From: an uncultured Methylophilaceae bacterium
GTDB lineage: Bacteria > Pseudomonadota > Gammaproteobacteria > Burkholderiales > Methylophilaceae
Assembly: GCA_905618945.1 (NCBI GenBank)
Contig: CAJQTF010000010.1
Span: 1-64,000 of the forward strand
Reading direction: 5' to 3'
DNA: 64,000 bases
Part shown: in pieces, positions 60,360 through 64,000 of the stretch
Layout of the letters: each line of letters opens with the position of its first letter
Numbering within the stretch: the stretch's first letter is position 1
Position numbers and translations under genes: made by a program
Notes under the pieces: model-generated
The model's database searches: none
Told to the model about the DNA's origin: nothing
Seen by the model: only the letters and a program-made list of their open reading frames with translations

Positions 60360-61124
60360 ATTAAAAAAATAATTAAATCTGCTAAAAAAAGATTACTTAA
60401 AATGCACTTTGACGCTGGAGTTGGTCATATTGGTGGGAATTTATCATGTATTGATATATTAATTGTGCTGTTTCATAAGCTCATATCTTCCAATGATAAA
60501 TTTATTCTTTCTAAAGGGCATTCTGCAGGGGCATTGTATATAGCTCTTTGGTCGATTAATATTTTAAAAGACTCAGATTTAGCCACCTTTCATCAAGATG
60601 ACACTTTATTAGCAGGCCATCCTTTGCCAAATAAAATTAAAAATATTTCATTTGCAACTGGCAGTTTGGGCCATGGCTTATCATTATCTGCCGGTATAGC
60701 ACTTTCTAAAAAAATTAAATCTATTAAAGGACAAGTTTTTTGTTTAACTTCTGATGGAGAGTGGCAAGAGGGATCTACGTGGGAAGCTCTTATTTTTTCA
60801 TGCCATCATAATTTAGATAATCTGACTATAATAGTTGACCACAATAATCTTCAAGGGTTTGGGAGCACAAATGATATTGCTTCAATGTCCCCGCTAAATA
60901 AAATTATCAATGGGTTTAATTTAGAGGTTATAACTATTAATGGACACTCCCCTGAAGAGATGTTGTCAGCATTAAAGAAAAAACAAAATAAATGTAGGAT
61001 GATAATTTTGGAGACAAAAAAAGGTAATGGCGTAAGTTTTATGGAGAATAAAATGGAATGGCATTATTTACCACTAAATAAAGACCAATACAATCAAGCA
61101 ATCCAAGAGGTTGATAGAGTATGA
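60360..61124 (+). CDS. Transketolase N-terminal subunit, proposed ATT start
   Basis: Thiamine diphosphate-binding half of a split transketolase. The ThDP motif runs SDGEWQEGSTWEA to DHNNLQ, and GHIGGNLS is the substrate loop. The first ATG (60402) is preceded by no ribosome binding site and would remove the N-terminal helix (ending KRLLKMHFDAG) that the family has. The frame opens after a TGA at 60348, and an ATT at 60360 lies 7 nt after GAGG, giving 254 residues. The C-subunit gene overlaps by 4 bp. In glycan clusters such pairs probably act on sugar skeletons rather than in central metabolism. Confidence 0.83.
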   Translation: MKKIIKSAKKRLLKMHFDAGVGHIGGNLSCIDILIVLFHKLISSNDKFILSKGHSAGALYIALWSINILKDSDLATFHQDDTLLAGHPLPNKIKNISFATGSLGHGLSLSAGIALSKKIKSIKGQVFCLTSDGEWQEGSTWEALIFSCHHNLDNLTIIVDHNNLQGFGSTNDIASMSPLNKIINGFNLEVITINGHSPEEMLSALKKKQNKCRMIILETKKGNGVSFMENKMEWHYLPLNKDQYNQAIQEVDRV

Positions 61125-62023
61125 GAACACAACTCTCTGATGGCCTTATTAAGCTAGCAAACCAGAACAACGAAATGATTTTTCTCACTGGTGATCTTGG
61201 TTTTATGGCTCTTGAAAAATTACGAGATAAATTAAAAGAAAAATTTATAAATGTTGGAATTGCCGAACAAAATATGATTGGAGTCGCAGCTGGAATGGCA
61301 AGTGAAGGACTTATTCCATGGGTATATAGTATTGCTCCATTTTGTTACGCAAGACCATTTGAACAAATTCGAAACGATGTTTCTTTTCATAATCTGCCCG
61401 TTAAATTAATAGGTAATGGAGGAGGTTATGGATATGGTGTAATGGGAGCAACACATCATGCGATTGAGGATTATGGAATTTTACTAACACTAACTAACTT
61501 TAGAGTTTTTATTCCATGCTTTAATGAGGATATTTATCCGGTATTAAAATTATCAAATTCTAATGAAAAACCAACGTACATAAGACTTGGCTATGATGAG
61601 TCTGATCAGGAGTATGTCCCACCAAAATACGAAAGCTGGAGGCAACTTACTCGTGGCGACGGCCCAGTAATTATTGTTACAGGACCTATAGCAACGACTT
61701 ATATTAAAGCTTTTGAAAAATTAGAAAAAAAGAAAAGGCCAAATTTATGGATTTTATGTGAGCTACCAATACTCGAAGAATCATTACCAAAAAATTTAAT
61801 TGAGCAAATAAATTTAACTAAAAATCTATTTGTTATTGAGGAGCATGTTGCTCAAGGTGGAATAGGATCACAGATCTCGTTAGTTTTAATTAAAAATAAT
61901 ATTAGTGTTAAAAGATTCACTCATTTATTTGCTACTTCGCATCATTTTGAAAAAAGCGGATCACAAAAATATCTTAGAAAAAAATGTGGCATCGATTTAA
62001 ATAATGTACTATCAAGACTATAA
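61121..62023 (+). CDS. Transketolase C-terminal subunit
   Basis: Pyrimidine-binding and C-terminal half of the split transketolase, 300 residues. FINVGIAEQNMIGVAAGMA contains the catalytic Glu that activates thiamine, followed by the APFCYARPFEQIRNDV segment and the C-terminal domain with LFVIEEHVAQGGIGSQIS. It overlaps the N-subunit gene by 4 bp (ATGA). The two subunits together equal one active site. A full-length housekeeping transketolase would be expected elsewhere in the genome. Confidence 0.85.
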   Translation: MRTQLSDGLIKLANQNNEMIFLTGDLGFMALEKLRDKLKEKFINVGIAEQNMIGVAAGMASEGLIPWVYSIAPFCYARPFEQIRNDVSFHNLPVKLIGNGGGYGYGVMGATHHAIEDYGILLTLTNFRVFIPCFNEDIYPVLKLSNSNEKPTYIRLGYDESDQEYVPPKYESWRQLTRGDGPVIIVTGPIATTYIKAFEKLEKKKRPNLWILCELPILEESLPKNLIEQINLTKNLFVIEEHVAQGGIGSQISLVLIKNNISVKRFTHLFATSHHFEKSGSQKYLRKKCGIDLNNVLSRL

Positions 62024-62051
62024 ATTTAATCTTAAGTATTAACGGATATTA

Positions 62052-63992
62052 ATGAACATTGATAAGCACATACTATCTCTTGAGGGACCAATTTTAGTTT
62101 TAGGAGCTTCTGGCTTCATTGGAGCAAATCTTTTTAAAATGCTTCTATCAAAAAGAGAAGATGTTTATGGGGTGTGCAGACTTGAGAAAGGATGGAGGTT
62201 AGAAGGCGTTGACAGTAAAAATATAATCTTTACTGATGTAAATGATTCAGTAGCACTAAAAAATCTTATTAATACAATTACCCCAAGAACTGTTTTTGAT
62301 TTTATATCTTATGGCGCATATTCTTTCGAAGAAAGCCATGAAATTGTTTACCAAACAAATTTTTTATCTTTAACTAACATTGTCACTTTGCTTGAAGAAA
62401 AAGGAGTATCAGCATATATACACGCGGGTACATCTTCCGAATATGGTTTAAATTCAAAACAACCCAAAGAAGATTCAAGCCTAGAACCAAACAGCCATTA
62501 TTCATCCTCTAAAATTGCAGCATCATATTTTTTAAAATATGTGGGGAAAACCCGGAATTTTCCAGCCATTAACCTCAGATTATATTCAGTTTATGGCCCG
62601 CTTGAGGATTCATCAAGATTAATTCCAAACATATTAAATAATGCAAAAGTAAAAAAATTTCCTCCATTAGTGGACCCAGATATTTCAAGAGATTTTATTT
62701 TTATTGACGATGCATGCGAAGCATTTATTTTAGCAGCAAGTAAAATTCATCCCGAATTATATGGGGAAAGTTTTAATATTGGAACAGGTAGTAAAACAAC
62801 AATTAAAGATTTAGCATTAATAGTAAAGAAAATTTATAAAATTAAAGAAAAGCCAATTTTCAGCAATATGAGTAAAAGAAGTTGGGATCTAACTGAATGG
62901 TATTCAGATTCAAAAAAAGCAGAGAAGATTTTTGGCTGGAAATCTAAAACTAATTTAGTTGATGGTTTAAATTTAACATTTAATTGGCTAAGTACATTAA
63001 CAAAAAAAGATTATATTTCTATAACCAAACAAAATAGCTCGAATAAAAAGAGAAGTATTTCTGCAATTATTGCATGCTATAAAGATGAGATGGCAATTCC
63101 AATTATGTACCAAAGACTAACTAAAACATTTAAAGAAATAAAGATAGATTATGAGATCATTTTTGTTTGTGATGGAAGTCCACATAACGATATAGATGTA
63201 ATTAAGAAAATATCAAAAAATGACACACGAGTGATTGGGGTTAATCATTCAAGGAATTTTGGCTCACAAATGGCTTTTAGGAGCGGAATGGAGTTATCAA
63301 CTAAGCAAGCTGTTGTTTTATTAGATGGCGATTTACAAGACCCTCCAGAATTAATTAAAGACTTCGTTAAAAAATGGCTAGAAGGGAATGATGTTGTATA
63401 CGGCACTAGAGTAAAAAGAGAAATGCCTTTTTATTGGGGGTTCTTGTATAAAGCCTTTTACAGAATTTTGTCATCATTAAGTTTTATTAAAATTCCACTT
63501 GATGCAGGTGATTTTTCCTTACTTGATAAAAGAGTCGTTAGTTGGATTCTAAAGTGTCCAGAACGTGATTTGTTTATGAGGGGAATTAGAGCTTTTGTTG
63601 GATTTAACCAGGTAGGCGTAGATTATATTAGACCAGCTCGAGCGTTTGGAAACTCAACTAATAGTTTATTTAAAAATATAGGCTGGGCAAAAATGGGTAT
63701 TTTGTCATTTACAAATGCCCCGTTAAATTTAATGACGATTATGGGGTTTGCTACATTAATTCTTTCTATTATTTTAATTTTATTATTTACTTCATTAAAA
63801 ATATTTTTCCCAGATATTGCACCAAAAGGAGCAACAACAATTATGCTTTTGGTTCTTTCTTTTGGATCAATTAATCTTTTTGCTATTTCATTGGTCGGGG
63901 AATACATTGGAAAAATAATTTTAGAAGTTAAACAAAGACCTAGAGTAATACGCTCAGAAATTATTAGGAGTGGCGTTACAACAGAGTTGTAA
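62052..63992 (+). CDS. Fusion of NAD-dependent sugar epimerase/dehydratase and polyprenyl-phosphate glycosyltransferase
   Basis: A 646-residue two-domain protein. Residues 1 to about 315 are an extended SDR: nucleotide-binding GASGFIGANL, THAGTSSEYG-type serine site (AGTSSEYG), YxxxK as HYSSSKIAAS, and SRDFIFIDDACEAF. Residues about 330-570 are a GT2 domain (ISAIIACYKDE, VLLDGDLQDPPE with the DxD-like DGD, GTRVKRE), followed by two membrane helices (about 565-587 and 605-630) as in GtrB, ArnC and dolichol-phosphate-mannose synthase. It would make a nucleotide sugar and load it on a lipid carrier. Only 8 bp of the window remain after it. Confidence 0.82.
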   Translation: MNIDKHILSLEGPILVLGASGFIGANLFKMLLSKREDVYGVCRLEKGWRLEGVDSKNIIFTDVNDSVALKNLINTITPRTVFDFISYGAYSFEESHEIVYQTNFLSLTNIVTLLEEKGVSAYIHAGTSSEYGLNSKQPKEDSSLEPNSHYSSSKIAASYFLKYVGKTRNFPAINLRLYSVYGPLEDSSRLIPNILNNAKVKKFPPLVDPDISRDFIFIDDACEAFILAASKIHPELYGESFNIGTGSKTTIKDLALIVKKIYKIKEKPIFSNMSKRSWDLTEWYSDSKKAEKIFGWKSKTNLVDGLNLTFNWLSTLTKKDYISITKQNSSNKKRSISAIIACYKDEMAIPIMYQRLTKTFKEIKIDYEIIFVCDGSPHNDIDVIKKISKNDTRVIGVNHSRNFGSQMAFRSGMELSTKQAVVLLDGDLQDPPELIKDFVKKWLEGNDVVYGTRVKREMPFYWGFLYKAFYRILSSLSFIKIPLDAGDFSLLDKRVVSWILKCPERDLFMRGIRAFVGFNQVGVDYIRPARAFGNSTNSLFKNIGWAKMGILSFTNAPLNLMTIMGFATLILSIILILLFTSLKIFFPDIAPKGATTIMLLVLSFGSINLFAISLVGEYIGKIILEVKQRPRVIRSEIIRSGVTTEL

Positions 63993-64000
63993 GGTAAAAA

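Overview
The window looks like the chromosome of a free-living, streamlined, AT-rich Gram-negative bacterium, most likely a betaproteobacterium of the order Methylophilales (the marine OM43 type). This is an inference from gene content and gene order (rpe-gph-trpEGDC, uvrA-MFS-ssb, yebC-ruvCAB-ybgC-tolQRAB-pal-cpoB, rpsU-yqeY-dnaG-rpoD), strong AT bias, very short spacers and frequent overlaps of convergent genes; no marker gene in the window proves the genus. I see no insertion sequence, prophage, CRISPR array or rRNA.

Layout. 1-7651: pyrE and xth (diverging across 18 bp), then a leftward block ampG-like / metW-metX / prmC-prfA-hemA. 7748-13971: rightward rpe-gph-trpE-trpG-trpD-trpC-hemB, closely packed or overlapping. 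13931-19695: a leftward nucleotidyltransferase-like gene and mrcA (PBP1A), then rightward aroK-aroB-dgt. 19696-21400: a regulatory region rich in palindromes, a major porin and its intrinsic terminator. 21436-28313: a TPR/glycosyltransferase-like protein, then the nitrogen control locus ntrC-ntrB-glnA (leftward) and aroE. The glnA control region can be read in detail: a sigma-54 promoter, two NtrC operators 32 bp apart, a terminator after glnA, and a third NtrC operator before ntrB. 28308-37087: uvrA (leftward), then MFS-ssb-fmdB-like-DUF502-aspS-VOC-glycosyltransferase-yjbQ. 37138-46549: recombination and envelope genes yebC-ruvC-ruvA-ruvB-ybgC-tolQ-tolR-tolA-tolB-pal-cpoB, then queE-queC. 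46645-48862: rpsP-rimM-trmD-rplS, where both ribosomal proteins carry Ala/Glu-rich tails. 48940-56631: xerD, folB, plsY, tsaD, rpsU-yqeY-dnaG, rpoD and a tRNA-Ile2 (CAT).

The last 7.4 kb, after the tRNA, is different in character and looks like a surface-glycan accessory region: two tandem paralogous 526-residue membrane glycosyltransferases (leftward), then a divergent operon with a split transketolase (two subunits) and a 646-residue fusion of a nucleotide-sugar epimerase/dehydratase with a polyprenyl-phosphate glycosyltransferase. Together they suggest a pathway that makes an unusual sugar, loads it on a lipid carrier and transfers it at the periplasmic face. The region continues past the window edge.

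The most notable details are two genes (ruvC and the transketolase N-subunit) whose only sensible start codon appears to be ATT behind a well-placed Shine-Dalgarno sequence, and several genes with a -10-like box 7-9 nt before the ATG and no Shine-Dalgarno sequence (candidate leaderless mRNAs).
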